From positions 201,527,709 to 201,591,708 of the forward strand of contig NC_133770.1 of the NCBI RefSeq assembly GCF_003597395.2: a stretch of DNA of 64,000 nt, written 5' to 3'. This DNA comes from Chelonoidis abingdonii (lineage: Eukaryota > Chordata > Testudines > Testudinidae). Within the stretch, counting starts at the first letter, position 1, and every line of letters starts with the position of its first letter. Shown in pieces: positions 48,160-62,645 of the stretch. The notes beneath the pieces were generated by a model, which searched no databases, was not told the DNA's origin, and saw only the letters and a list, made by a program, of their open reading frames with translations. A program made the position numbers and the translations under genes.

Positions 48160-48480
48160 ATAGAGCTGGTTAGGAATTCCTCTCCCATCCCCAGAAAATT
48201 TCAACAAAGTGTGTGTCAGGTTGGTAGGGTATAAACCAGAATTGTCATCATTTTTAGGTTTTAGTAGAAAAACTAAATATTTTTGTTGTTTTTCGACAGA
48301 AGCTAACTGCATTTTTCCAGTTTTAAAATGAAAATATATGATCTAAAAAAACTTTTGATGTTTCAGCAAAAAACTGAATATTTTCAGTGAAATTGCAATA
48401 TTTTCATGAAAATTTCAGTTTTGTCACAAAGCTATTTCTGCCCAAACAACATTTGATGGAATATTTTTAACCATCTATGT
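48160..48480. repeat. AT-rich TTTCA/TGAAA-type repeat
   Basis: It begins 'agagctggttaggaattcc', then alternates 'gaaaatttcaac', 'tttcagtgaaattgc' and 'ttttcatgaaaatttcag'. It is the best-bounded copy of the family also seen at 2440, 12300 and 12890. As I recall, the 'agagctggt' head is typical of it. Confidence 0.6.
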
Positions 48481-51400
48481 TGAATATGTCTTGTTTTATT
48501 ATATATAAAGTAGCTTCGAAGACTTGGACTTACAATCTCAAATGCCACTTTCTTTGATGTTCATAGAAGATGCTCTACGAAGACAGAGCTAGCTATAGCC
48601 ATAAAGATAGCTCAGTTTTACATAGACCCTGAATGTGGCCTCTAAATTAATGTTCCCCAAATCTCTGATTTTAGTATGCAAATCCAATTTCTTGACCATA
48701 AAAAAAAAACAAACAAACAAACAAAAAAAAACTTACAGGCTACTTTTGAAATATAACCCAAGTCATGAGAACAATAATACTTTATCTACATATGTGTTTG
48801 GATTAGGAAACAAGAATCTGATCATTAATTAGGAGGGTTAGCGTTAGGAAGGTGTACAGTTCTAAATTTATCCATTAAAATTGCTAAAACAAACATTTTA
48901 ATACTGTTCATATTAAAAGTTTATAAATTTCATATGGTATTTTTTTCCCATTTTTGCAGTTCTGTATTTAAAAGCAACAGTTTGTAAGAACATAGGTATG
49001 GCAATATATCAATAGTGTAAATAGACCAATGCTATCAGTAAGTTATCTTAAAATTCAGAGCTATCCCACTGATGAATCATAATTCAAAGGGTGCTCACAG
49101 GTGCATTTCATGGGCTGAGACCCTGAGGTAAAAGAAATAATAATACTCTCTCTCTCGCAAACTCCCACCCCCCGACACAAAAATGGTTATTATAAAATTG
49201 TCAAGCCTGCTGGCAGAATGGAGACCTAATGAGAAATTGGGAATGCAGGGATTTCTGGATGATTTATCATCAGTGTCCTTTCTAAAGTGAGATAAAAGGC
49301 CTGGAGAGATATGCACCCCATTGGCTGACCTTGCTGAGATATGTCATAAGAGCAACAGGACCATGAACCAAACTCTCAAAAGAGTACAAGTCATGTATTT
49401 ATGATGTGCTTGACCTTACTGAACAGAAAAATGCTTAGCTACCACTGTTGTTGTTCTCTGTGAATAAGAGTAAACTGATGATAGTAAAGGACTATAAAGT
49501 ATTCAAAACTGTTGATATATGTAATCCATGACCTAGTTTCTATTACAGAGAAGACCTCCACAATGGGTTTGGGAAGAGTAAATCTAATCGTTTAACAGGT
49601 TTATTTCTTCATTGCTTAAATCAAGTTAACAGGCTTCTATCACACAGAAAAAAATATAGAAAAGATTTAATACAGGAACATTGAGTCTGTGGGCTACTGA
49701 GTCTTCTCCATTCTTACTGGAGTCACTAGAAGCTTGGCACCCCAACAGAATTAGGCCCTGGTATACTGATAGTCAATGTACTAGGTTCGTGGTCTGGTAA
49801 CGGATATAATTCCCAGTTGGTATGAAGTTCGATTTACAACTATAGACTCAGGCTGTAATGATTGCATTATAACAATTATCTTCTTACTTCTTAGTATGGA
49901 ATATGTTTATTTAGCTATATTGCATTTAGGTATCTATATCACAATTTGGAAGTAAAAATGCAGACTTAAGTTTATTTAAGTAAAGCACATACCACATTTC
50001 AATAGCGTGTTGCTGGTAAATATTGTTTTACAAATATCTTTTGGGTTTGCTAACAAAATGATATTTTATGTCAAATTAAAAACACTGAATAAAATTGTAA
50101 TGCAGTATTGCATGACATATTGCATTTTCAAACTGCTTGTTATAGGAGAATAGGGAACCACTTTTCACTATAAACTTCAAAATAAATCAGACAAACATAA
50201 CAGTTCTAAATTGAATCCGTACTGGAGTTTATATTTAAATCTAACACTTTAAGTGAACTCAAAAAGGAAATCTCTCCTTATAGTATATACTGTTAGTGCA
50301 TATTGTCACTAGTAGCAGCATTGTCAATGCTGAAGCCAACACTACAGGCAGGTTGGCTATGGAAAGTCCAATTTTCAAGGAGTCTAAACAGGATAAACAA
50401 ATACTATCTGGATTCTAGAAACGCATTTTGGTGCTCAAGTGTCCAATCCAAAGCTTAAAGGAACAATGACAGTCTTTCCATTGATTTCAAAAGGCTTTGG
50501 ATCAGGCTCTGATCTGAATATCTGTATATAGATAACTGTTTAAGATACCCATGTTTGAAAACTGGGCTCTGGGTGTAATCTTATTTTTAATATGTGCAAT
50601 GTTTAAAGAAACGTAAGTTTCATGAAACAGGTTCACTCTATCAGAAAACGTCTAATTGTTTTAAGAAAACAACAACATCAATGGCAAAGTACTCTATTTC
50701 AACTGCACAAAGTCATTAGAGAAAAGATGAACCAGCTGTCTGCCATCTGAAACAGGAATAGGCATCAATGATCCTACCAGCATTGAGGCCCTATCAACAC
50801 TATAAGAGAGCGCACCAACTTTTTTGCCCCCTGAGGAGGCAATTTGCATTTGAGAGAGGTACATTTATCAGGCTGTAGTCTCCCCTTCCAAGATGTATCA
50901 CATGTTAACTAATGGTAGAGGAGATAGGAGGGTGAGGATAGCATTCTGAAAGGACCCCACAGCTGAACATTTCAAAAACTAAAAGTGGTTGAAATTTTGG
51001 GCAATGATTCACAAGAGTACTTATTTTATCTTAAATGCTTCACCTAGCCATGATTATAATCACAACTGCAATTATTCTTTTTTAAAAAAAATCCTTCAGG
51101 AATACGTTTACAATGCCACCACAGACATTAACACTGTTACATGCAAATCTTACACAAATTCATTCATAAATCCTATTATTATATATTGATTGAGAATGTG
51201 CAACTTTTCAAACACCTACATGATAGATTGTACATGAAAAACAGCTCTGTACAGTTGGTAGCCTTGATTAGGCAAAGCAGAATTTCCCAAGACATCATAT
51301 TTCCATAATACATTCTTTAGCGTCTAGTAATTCACTGCATAATACAGATGGAGAAATGAGAAGTATTTGTAGCAAGCAAACCCCAAGTAAGGCCACATTT

Positions 51401-52524
51401 CCTTGCAAATCCAGGCAATTTTTAAAAGTACTTCATCACAATAACTCCCCATACCCCCTTTTCCTCTGATAACTGGCTTGTGGAAACAGATATAGTTCAT
51501 AATGTAAACATACATATTCACAACTAATATTTTATATAAGTATTCTGACATTTAAATTTACATTTATAAGCAATGTTTTGAAAGTGCTATTAGCAATGAC
51601 AACTATCAGAATGTATATATTCTGGAATTATCCAGAGCATTCATTGCTTTTCCTTTTCAAACTCTCAAAGTTAGCAAGCAATACCATTTATAAATTATTA
51701 ATGAAACAGCCACAACAACACTGACAAATTGAGTAAGACAGATTAGCTACTGTACGATCACATTAAAAACATAATATATTAATTGAAAAATGGGCTATCC
51801 TCCATTGGCATAAGCAGATACAACTCCACTGAAGTCAATATTATTGCACTAGCTTTTACCAGGCCCTATATTTTCAAAGCAATTCTCAAATGCAAGACAC
51901 TATATGTTATATTAGAAAGACAAAGATAATTTAGTAGCGTAGAGCCATGTTTATTGGAAGGTTTTAGAGGGCTTCTAAAGTCTCAGATAACAAAATGCAG
52001 TACAACATAGGAGTTAAGCAGTCAACTACTTCAAGTTCCCACTCATCCTCCTCCCTCCCCCTGGGATAAGATGAAAACACCAGGGTTATCTACACACAGT
52101 GCAATTCCATGCACATAACTAAATCTCCCAGCTAACCATAGCTCTCCTAAGTTAGGGTAGGGGGAGGCATTAAGTAAGGTTTTAATGTAAAGTTAAGAGA
52201 TAATTAGAAAGAGTACAATAGGAAGGCAGAAAAAGTCAAGGGAAACAACGAGGAAGCAGAGAAGAAGGGTATGTTTCTATTAAGTGAAAGTGAATGAATG
52301 CATAAACTTCAAGTAATACATATTTAGTTTCTTATACGCCCATCACTGAGGTATTTGAATAAAACTCATATGAATACTGAATTATTGTCAAACTCAAGCT
52401 GTGATTTCAGACTTGGTGTAGGGCTGATTAATTCTAGAATTTACCTTGCAGTAGTCCTCTCAAACTGCTGAGAGGGGTAAGGGGTTGTTTGTTTTGGTTT
52501 AATTCCTTGAAGCAATCAAATTTG
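48481..52524. other. AT-rich, largely unassigned
   Basis: It contains an A-rich (AAAC)n run at about 48700-48730, a foldback fragment at 50443-50508 and a scrap of the same family at 51790-51870 ('ccactgaagtcaata'). No coding segment was recognised. Confidence 0.35.
50443..50508. repeat. foldback fragment of the 'TTGACTTCAA' family
   Basis: Arms 'ccaatccaaagctt' and 'aggctttggatcagg' are inverted around 'cattgatttcaaaa'. This is a clear hairpin remnant. Confidence 0.45.
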
Positions 52525-52800
52525 ATATTAATTATTGTTATTTTTACCATGGAAGCAACCCAAGGCCAGTGAAATTAGGGTCCCATTGCTCTAAGTGCTG
52601 TAAAAATGCATGGACAGTTCTTGCCCTGGAGAGTTTAGAATCTAAATTAGAGACAACAGATAGAAGCTGGGATGCGGGAAAATGAGAAATAGAAGTGAAG
52701 TGACTGGTCCAAGGTCAGTGGCAGAGCCAAGAACAGAACCAAGGCCTCCTGAATCTCAGTTCAGTGACCTGTCAAGTGGACTATGTAGAAATACACCAAC
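52525..52800 (-). repeat. MIR-like SINE with L2-type tail
   Basis: Read on the minus strand, the order is a tRNA-like head (complement of 'gtgacctgtcaagtggacta'), a body (complement of 'gaagtgactggtccaaggtc' and 'gccctggagagtttagaatc') and an L2-like tail (complement of 'attattgttatttttaccat'). This is the complete order for a MIR-type SINE. Confidence 0.65.
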
Positions 52801-53537
52801 TATGATGTTGAGCTTATATCCTATTCTCCAGAATCTCAATAGATTTTCATTAAAAGTTTATGGTAAAAACTGATGGTACAGAGCCAGAAGCCAAAGGGTT
52901 AGCATAAATCACTTAAAAAAATTTGAAGCTCCTTTTAGAAAAGGAGGTTACAATAGATAATGTATATATACTCTAAAACCCCCAAACATTCTTTTCTTTC
53001 TTTTTGACATCATTGTGTGTTAGTTGATCATCTTGAGCCAACAATTTGAGCTCAAGAGGTGATCTCATAGCAGCTCTGTGGGAGCTGACAGCTGTATGTG
53101 TCACTTTGGCAGTCCAGACTCTCTCTAGGGCCATCCTGAATAGGAAGAGCTGGCAGCACTTGGAATATCAAGAAAGAACTTTTCCATTGATAGACACTTT
53201 CTGATGTTGATTATTCTCCTTGAGAGGCGGAGCATCACACAGCATGTCAATCTTAGAACACTTACATTTGCCAGACTACCAGATGAGTCTGTCCACAAAC
53301 CCTATTGTTTAAGGGCCAAGTTTTGAACCCCTCACATTAAGGGGTAGTTACTCAAAGGGCTATCATACTGAATTCAATGGAATGTACTGAATGGTGAGGA
53401 CATATTCATTTTGGCTACAGAAAGACCACCCTTTTTTTAGTCTATATTGTAAGAGCCAAACAGAATTTTTTTTAGTCTACGTTGCAAGACCCAAGCTAAC
53501 CAAGTGTATACTGCACAGACAAGATTCCCAAAAAACA
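52801..53537. other. unassigned
   Basis: No supported feature was seen. Confidence 0.35.
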
Positions 53538-53700
53538 AGTATCAGAGGGGTAGCCGTGTTAGTCTGGATCTGTAAAAAGCAACAGAGAGTCCTGTGGCAC
53601 CTTATAAACTAAACTTAAGTGTCTGACGAAGTGAGTATTCACCCATGAAAGCTTATGCTCCAATACATCTGTTAGTCTATAAGATGCCACAGGATTCTGT
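53538..53700 (+). repeat. palindromic-core turtle repeat, copy 2
   Basis: Begins 'agtatcagaggggtagccgt', continues 'gttagtctggatctgtaaaa', and contains a pair of inverted segments ('cctgtggcaccttataaact' and 'agtctataagatgccacagg') flanking 'gaagtgagtattcaccca'. The copy at 20305-20430 is opposite in orientation and lacks the first inverted arm. Confidence 0.8.
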
Positions 53701-53773
53701 TTGTTTTTTCAAAAAACAATAAAATCTTTTGTAGCACAGAGTCAATCTATTTTTTAAATTCTTCAGTCTAATA

Positions 53774-53943
53774 CAATCATAGACTATCAGGGTTGGAAGG
53801 GATCTCAAGAGGTAATCTAGTCCAACCCGCTGCTCAAAGCATGACCAATCCCCAGACAGTTTTTTACTCCAGTTCCCTAAATGGCCCCCTCAATCCTTGG
53901 TTTAGCAGATCAATGCTCAAACCACTGAGCTATCCCTCCCCCC
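53774..53943 (-). repeat. tRNA-derived turtle SINE with CR1-like tail, B box deleted
   Basis: On the minus strand it begins with a G-rich leader, then a Pol III A box 'tagctcagtggtttgag' (53916-53932), and ends with the CR1-like 3' tail (complement of 'caatcatagactatcagggt' and 'gttggaagggatctcaagag'). This is the tortoise Pol III / Cry I type of SINE. Compared with 62461-62645, about 15 bp covering the B box are missing near 53891-53899. This copy could not drive its own Pol III transcription unless the deletion came after insertion. Confidence 0.85.
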
Positions 53944-54049
53944 ATCACTTAAGTGTTCATAAAATAAAATAGAACTATTCTAAAAAAATAAATCGCAACA
54001 GAAATTAAAAGACCTAACCAAAACAACAAAAAATACCTAGAGAGAGAAA

Positions 54050-54150
54050 GATGGAATGGAGGGAATATCTTTCAATGGACCAACTTCTATAGGTGAAAGA
54101 AACAAGCTTTTGGGCTACCCAGAACTCTTTTTCAGGTCTGGAAAAGTTAC
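54050..54150 (-). repeat. fragment of a turtle repeat ('gaagttggtccaat' type)
   Basis: The complement of 'caatggaccaacttctatag' and 'caagcttttgggctaccc' matches a dispersed repeat that I recall in turtles and that resembles the one at 53538. No ends are visible. Confidence 0.45.
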
Positions 54151-54154
54151 TCAG

Positions 54155-54300
54155 AGGGTATGTCTATGCTGCCATTGAAGACCAGCAACTGGCCCAAGAC
54201 AGCTGAATCAGGCTTGTAGGGCTCGGGCTACGGGGATGTTTAATTGTGGGTTAGATGTTTGGGTGCAGGCTGGAGCCTGGGCTGTGGGATCCCCTGAAGG
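54155..54300. mobile_element. left arm of a long palindromic MITE
   Basis: Begins 'agggtatgtctatgctgcc' and contains 'tcgggctacggggatgttta' and 'gcaggctggagcctgggct', which I recall as one arm of a palindromic turtle MITE. The right arm is missing, so it is truncated or partly deleted. Confidence 0.5.
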
Positions 54301-55451
54301 GAGACCAACATGACTACAAACAAAAATGTCTAAATCATGCTTTCCTCAGTCTACCACTACTAAATGTGGCAAGAATGAATAATCCCTAGCACTCCAAGCC
54401 TATGCCTGGATATGGGTCTCCCAAAGTATTAGTTGCATTGTCAATGTGACAGGAAACAATTAAATAGAGAAAACAAGTGATAGGTTGCCTCAACATGCTC
54501 TTGGGGGTGTTTTAATACTCCTCTTTTGTAACTACAACAGTAGGTCAATTGGCTTCCCTTGAGGAAAAAAGAAAAAGCCATAGATTCAATAGGGTATTCT
54601 GTTCAGTGAAGGATAACATTTTGTTTCAGATTTATTTTAAACAAGTTGTTTCTTTGCTGTAATGTTATTTCCCCAGTGCTGTCAGCTGAGTGTTAAAGGA
54701 CTAGTAACATTTAATTGACCTACTGTATGGCAACAACAGCACAGTTTCAGCTGAAAGACCACAGGGAAAATTACAGGCTGGTTGACAGTAAGGGAATAAC
54801 ATTTCAATTTTTAAAGAAATGGTTATGTTTACAGATGGCTGCACCTGAACTACTCTTACATAATACCTGAATTGTAAGCAAATGGCAATTCATGCAAAAG
54901 CTCTCACAGTTCATGAGCATGATACTGTTCAACTGATATCTTGAAAGCTTTACTAGTAATAGTGCTGTATAAAAAGGTTTTCCACTGGGATAAATATTAA
55001 CAAGAAAACTGTGTTTTATTTAAAGTTACGGAATTTAAGAGTATGAACGAAGAGAGATAGGAAATTGTCAATTAAGTAATTTAGTGTGCCATGAAAGTTA
55101 CATATATTACCTGATATTTCTAGACACAGAGTGTGTCAGGACATATATGAACTTATTCATGTAAGTCGGCATAGTCTTCAAATCATGTTTCTGTGATCCA
55201 TATTGTTCTGTACATCTGCTGCCAAAAATGGCCGTCACTTTAAGAATGCATCTCTTGGTGCAAAATAAAGCATTAACTTGCTCTTAAGAGCAGAAGAGAT
55301 ATCATGGGAAACTTTAAAAACATTATTTTAGGTAGACATTATGTCTGACACTTAAAATGTTCATCATTTCCTGTTATTCCACTTCCTGAAGTTCTAAACT
55401 GCTCTTGTGACATCACCACAGTCTCCACAGCAGTTCAGTAGGGTTATTACA
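54301..55451. other. AT-rich, nothing assigned
   Basis: No supported feature was seen. Confidence 0.4.
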
Positions 55452-55459
55452 ACATAGAA

Positions 55460-55746
55460 CAGTGGTCCCCAACCTTTTTGGCTGGTGGGCGCCAGCCGAA
55501 GGACCACTGTGGTGGTGGAGCACCCGCCGAAATGCTGCCGAATTTCGGCGGCATTTCAGCAGCGACGCCTCTCTATGATGTTGCTTGTCAATGGCAAGCA
55601 CTGTCATTGAAAGGCATTGCCGCCGAAATGCTGCTGAAATTCGGTGGCATTTCGGTGTGTGTTCTCCCAGTGGCCAGGATGCGGGGTGCATTAAGATGAT
55701 CCTGCGGGCACCATGGCACCCGCGGGCACCGCGTTGGGGACCACTG
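55460..55746. mobile_element. hAT-type MITE, single-hairpin relative of 30028-30483
   Basis: Ends CAGTGGTCCCCAACC and GTTGGGGACCACTG, perfect 8-bp TSD acatagaa (55452-55459 and 55747-55754). The interior holds one copy of the hairpin unit ('acgcctctctatgatgttgc' ... 'tgtcattgaaaggcatt'), compared with four in the copy at 30028. Extra foldback arms 'gccgaatttcggcggcattt' lie beside it. Confidence 0.94.
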
Positions 55747-55754
55747 ACATAGAA

Positions 55755-57499
55755 TAAGTTACTTCTTTGTGTCTTTATACACGAAATAAGAGGCAGCAGC
55801 AGAAAAGTATTTATGAAACAAAGATTGTTTTTTCATACAAATATTTAATAAGAAAAAAAGGGGAAAGCTGTACCTAAAATATTTCACACAATTGCTTTGA
55901 AAAAAGAAGCTGTTTAAGAATGATTCCTTTTCTGTTGTCCTTTATTATTCCCTTATTAAGTGAGTAGTGCTTGACAGATAATCTGCCTCAAAGATTAAAA
56001 GATTTAAAGTCTTGATGATTCACAGCTGGTCATTGGGGCTGGTGAGATTAAGCCACCCCAACAATGACCCAGATTTCAAACTCACTATAGAAACAGCAGC
56101 ATCAATAGTGCAGCTGTTTCACAGAACCATCCTAGTTGGGGTATAGCTTCTTCAATATCTGCAGTTCTTCACTGACTGAAATCCACCAGGCTACCGCCAA
56201 GGAACTTCTTTCTATTTAAGAGTATCGATGCTCCAATATCTTCTTATTAAATCCTTTTAGTCTCAGATGCTCCTAAAAGTACCAACTCAAACAGTGGAAT
56301 CCTGGTGGCAGCAGGTGGCACTGTAGTAGTATACTGCCTAGTTACTAGAGTGTAGCTGACAGGAAGGACATTCCTATAAGTACCTAATGGCCAGCTGACT
56401 CTGCTGGTCAGTACTGTATGGCCAAATTCCTGCAGCAGTATTTAGAAATGGAATTCTTAAAAGGACTTTGAACCTTGAGAAGAGTTTTCTCATGATTTTG
56501 TGCATTACAAATTGTCTCCTTAACAAAAACAGGAAACGTTAATAAAGCTTGGAAGTGCTGTAATATTTGGATTTCCATGGTAAAGCTATAAAATACAGAC
56601 ATAGTGTTAAAAAGAAAAGAGTAGCTGTTGATTTTATTGTGTAATAAAAATGTTTATATTACCATGACACAATGCTATTTCCTTGACCTTTCACAGTCTA
56701 GTGTGCTGTACATTGATCTCTGTCAAGAACATACTATCATGTTTATTGAGATGACCTGGCATTTTAAGGAAATCACTCAGGTTTTTTATGGAGATGATCC
56801 ATAAAAGCCCCATAAAAATTTGCCACTGTAGAATAAGGCAGCCTAGTGGAACCACATTTTGAAGTGAAGTGCTTTGGAAACATTACAAAATGTTTTTCAA
56901 CATGGTCAAACAATTTTCATGGAATTAAGGCATGATGCAAGAAACCTATTACATTGACTTCTCTGACAATGCAGGATCGTTTCCTACATCACATTGCTCC
57001 CTATAGATATGATGAACTGGTTAGTTCATTCTCAAGTGATGGGATGTGCACCACTTCCCAAGGGATAACATTCTGCAGCCTCATAGATCTCCTTGTCGGG
57101 ATATGAATACAGCATACTTTCATTCTTACTAATTGACTATGAGTTAACAATAATCTATCTGTATAGTGGGGTAGTCACAGTGGTATTCTTTACAACCACA
57201 ATATATGAAGTCATTTCAGACTCACTAGCCACTTGGCTTTGAAAATCTCTGGATAGGGATGAAAAGTTAGATTGAATTCCTTTCTATGCCCCACTGTAAG
57301 CTGCTAAATCATTATTCTTTGGGTTGTTATGTCTGGGTAATCTTGCAAATCATCAGAGAGTCTTCTAGTCTCATTTTTCAGGCCATCTCCTTCTTAATAG
57401 TCTTTTTAATTTCATCGATTTCTGTCTGATTGCAGTTCTGTATCCTATATGCTACGTAGCTTTCTCTCACCACTTCACAGTGTTCAGGGCTCCATTACC
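55755..57499. other. AT-rich, nothing assigned
   Basis: No supported feature was seen. Confidence 0.4.
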
Positions 57500-58050
57500 T
57501 ATATACACAAGCCCAATTATCTGCTCAGGGTCAATCTGACCCATGATATCCACTTTCCTTTATCTGGGTCCAGATGGGAGATCCTAGGTCCAGTCCTTCT
57601 CTCCAATCACTAGTATTTAACCCACAGTAAAAAAGCTTCAGTTGGAGATATTGAGGGAATCCATCCCCCCCACACATTAAAATCATCTCCCTGCCTCTGG
57701 TCTCCCACATCCCAGATAAGTGAGCTAACCACTGAGCTAAGAGTTATAAAGTGGCCTCCTCCTACAACCCCCACAGTTTGTGTGAAGTGAGGTAGGCACT
57801 TAACTCATTCCCTCCAGAAGTTGTTTAGGTACCTAATCTACTTGGTGTTCCCATTCATGGATTGCTAGCAGGAAGAGGTATCTCCCTGCAGTCTAGACTT
57901 AGTCATCTATCTCAATGAGGGAGTAGGACTTAGGACACACCCCTGTCATTGTCATCCGTCTTTCGCTAGCTTAGGCAGCTCCCTGTCTAGTTTGCTGGCT
58001 TCTGTGGATTCCATTCTTAGGCATTTATCTCCACCCCATTCACTGTATAG
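57500..58050 (-). repeat. possible tRNA-like SINE region
   Basis: The minus strand has 'tagctcagtggttagctc' (57722-57739), a close match to a Pol III A box, followed by the complement of 'ggtctcccacatcccag', a combination I recall from a dispersed chelonian repeat. No clear B box was found and the rest of the interval is unclassified. Confidence 0.4.
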
Positions 58051-58202
58051 GGAGCCTGTCATAAACAGATAGCTAAGGATTAATGTCTCTTTCACCTGGA
58101 AAGGGTTAACAAACAACACCTGACCAGAGGACCAATCAGGAAACAAGATACTTTCAAATCTCAAGGGAGGGAAGCCTTTGTTTGTGGGTTTGGGGTTTGG
58201 CT

Positions 58203-58793
58203 NNNNNNNNNNNNNNNNNNNNNNNNNNNNNNNNNNNNNNNNNNNNNNNNNNNNNNNNNNNNNNNNNNNNNNNNNNNNNNNNNNNNNNNNNNNNNNNNNN
58301 NNNNNNNNNNNNNNNNNNNNNNNNNNNNNNNNNNNNNNNNNNNNNNNNNNNNNNNNNNNNNNNNNNNNNNNNNNNNNNNNNNNNNNNNNNNNNNNNNNNN
58401 NNNNNNNNNNNNNNNNNNNNNNNNNNNNNNNNNNNNNNNNNNNNNNNNNNNNNNNNNNNNNNNNNNNNNNNNNNNNNNNNNNNNNNNNNNNNNNNNNNNN
58501 NNNNNNNNNNNNNNNNNNNNNNNNNNNNNNNNNNNNNNNNNNNNNNNNNNNNNNNNNNNNNNNNNNNNNNNNNNNNNNNNNNNNNNNNNNNNNNNNNNNN
58601 NNNNNNNNNNNNNNNNNNNNNNNNNNNNNNNNNNNNNNNNNNNNNNNNNNNNNNNNNNNNNNNNNNNNNNNNNNNNNNNNNNNNNNNNNNNNNNNNNNNN
58701 NNNNNNNNNNNNNNNNNNNNNNNNNNNNNNNNNNNNNNNNNNNNNNNNNNNNNNNNNNNNNNNNNNNNNNNNNNNNNNNNNNNNNNNNNNNNN
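58203..58793. other. assembly gap (591 N)
   Basis: A continuous run of N. Any frame spanning it is meaningless. Confidence 1.
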
Positions 58794-58877
58794 GAAGGTT
58801 TTTGGGGGAGACCAGAGCTTATCAGGCGCTCTACCCTAAGTCCTGATTGGTGGCAGCACTACAGGATGTAAGCTGGT

Positions 58878-58883
58878 AATAAA
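58878..58883 (+). promoter_or_regulatory. poly(A) signal of the LTR
   Basis: AATAAA, 70 bp before the LTR end. Confidence 0.6.
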
Positions 58884-58958
58884 GCTTAGAGGATTCATGC
58901 TGGTACCCATATTTTGGACGCTAAGGTTCAGACTTGGGAATTATACCATGACAGAGCC

Positions 58959-61209
<2,251 letters not shown>

Positions 61210-61330
61210 TTACCATGAGTATTATTATAATAGACACAAATAACACCCACTGATATTTGAGGCTAATTTTTTTTTAAAGTTACATTTGTGTTTGAGATTT
61301 TAATCACATGTGTGTTTCATTCTCTCTCTT

Positions 61331-61344
61331 ACACACACACACAC
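61331..61344. repeat. (AC)n microsatellite
   Basis: Seven perfect AC units following a CT run; may be variable. Confidence 0.85.
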
Positions 61345-62460
61345 GATCAGGATCCTTTTTCTTAGTAAGGACATATAACATTGTACTCAGTGTGCCTTAT
61401 GCTAAATGTTGCCAAGTTTTATTTCCTACATATCATTCACGTTATTTTCTGTGAAATACATGAAATATCCTATTTTCTTAGCTTTTTTGTTAAAACCATC
61501 ACAAAGTTTTATGGACAATAAGAAATAACCTAGAACATTTATTCTAATTACGTATGAGGATATTTTATCTATCCTTAAATATTTCCCCCAGTTTCTATGC
61601 TGCTATCAATAAAGTACCTGCCAAGTCACTGGAAAAGCAATAAAATTGCAGTCATGATTTAAAAATAAGGTCACAAGCAGCTTTCTCTGTAGAATTCTAA
61701 TTTGACTTCTATGAAACGTGTAGAATGAAACCTGATAACAGGTGAAAGTCAACCAACTTCTGGTTGTTGTTACAAACCCATTGAGGCCCAGCCAGCATTT
61801 TAGTAAGGGGCTCCCATATGTGTTCTCCCCAAGCCTGTGATAAATCTCCATGTCCCAAGGCTTTGTGTGCTTGTAGGAAGGAGTCTTGAGGGACCGGAGA
61901 ATCTATTCATTTTCTCAATTAAACCAAAGAAAAATTAATTGTCTCCTAAGACAACAAAACTTGGCAATCAAGTTTATCTAAAGCTGCATTCTGTGGGAGG
62001 AAAAAATCTTACATTTTTATTCCTCAAAAAGGTGTTCAACTGGGTAAATTTAAAATACAGGGCACAGGGTGACTAATAAAGGCCTGCTGGTGGGTCTATG
62101 GATATATAGGTAGCTCTGACACAAATTGCCTTGCACCAAATGGCAGGTGCTTATAGAACAACCTGGTTCAGTTCTAAGAAAAATAAATAGGTTGCTATCA
62201 AAGTATTTTTATAAGCCCCAAGGATAAATCATCTTCTTCAAGGATAATTTATCGGTATCCCAATGAAGTTTATCCTCTCGGCCACTCCCCTGAATCCAAT
62301 ATTCCCTTAAATCTGCTGGGAACATATTAAATGGGAGGCTTGCAGGCACTCCCAAAGATACCTCTAGATCACAGGTTTTGTAAACACAGACTTCTCCCAG
62401 GCTTGCTTGTTTATTTCAGTTTGTACAAGATTTACTAAGCAGCATAAAATATAATAATTG
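61345..62460. other. AT-rich, nothing assigned
   Basis: No supported feature was seen. This would be intron upstream of the CCDC102-like exon. Confidence 0.4.
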
Positions 62461-62645
62461 GAGATATACCCATCTCCTAGAACTGAAAGGGACCTTAAAA
62501 GGTCATTAAGTCCAGCCCCCTGCCTTCACCAGCAGGACTAATTTTTGCCACAGATCCCTAAGTGGCCCCCTCAATGATTGAACTCACAACCCTGGGTTTA
62601 GCAGGCCAGTGCTCAAACCGCTGAGCTATCATCCCTCCCCCCCAA
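62461..62645 (-). repeat. tRNA-derived turtle SINE with CR1-like tail, both Pol III boxes present
   Basis: On the minus strand: G-rich leader, A box 'tagctcagcggtttgag' (62612-62628), B-box region 'ggttgtgagttcaatc' (62576-62592), body 'gagggggccacttaggg', then a CR1-like 3' end (complement of 'gaactgaaagggaccttaaa'). This head-plus-tail structure is the tortoise Pol III / Cry I SINE, mobilised by CR1 LINEs. It is the main evidence for a turtle source. Confidence 0.9.

Larger units (their letters stand above)
58057..58953 (+). mobile_element. retroviral-type LTR with exact TSD, interrupted by an assembly gap
   Basis: It starts TGTCA and ends TGACA, and a perfect 5-bp TSD gagcc flanks it (58052-58056 and 58954-58958). 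A poly(A) signal lies at 58878-58883, near the 3' end as expected. The head ('taaacagatagctaaggatt', 'cacctggaaagggttaacaa') is recalled as an abundant turtle LTR. If the N run has its true length, this is a solo LTR of about 0.9 kb. If the gap is only nominal, an internal region could be hidden. No viral protein can be read. Confidence 0.88.

Noticed and set aside
57722..57739. tRNA gene from a strong A-box match
   Set aside because: No B box or cloverleaf could be placed; more likely a SINE head.
58178..58871. Open frames of 222 and 229 codons
   Set aside because: They are open only because they cross the 591-base run of N.
62570..62645. tRNA gene on the minus strand
   Set aside because: A and B boxes are present but they belong to a tRNA-derived SINE with a CR1-like tail; no intact cloverleaf is evident.
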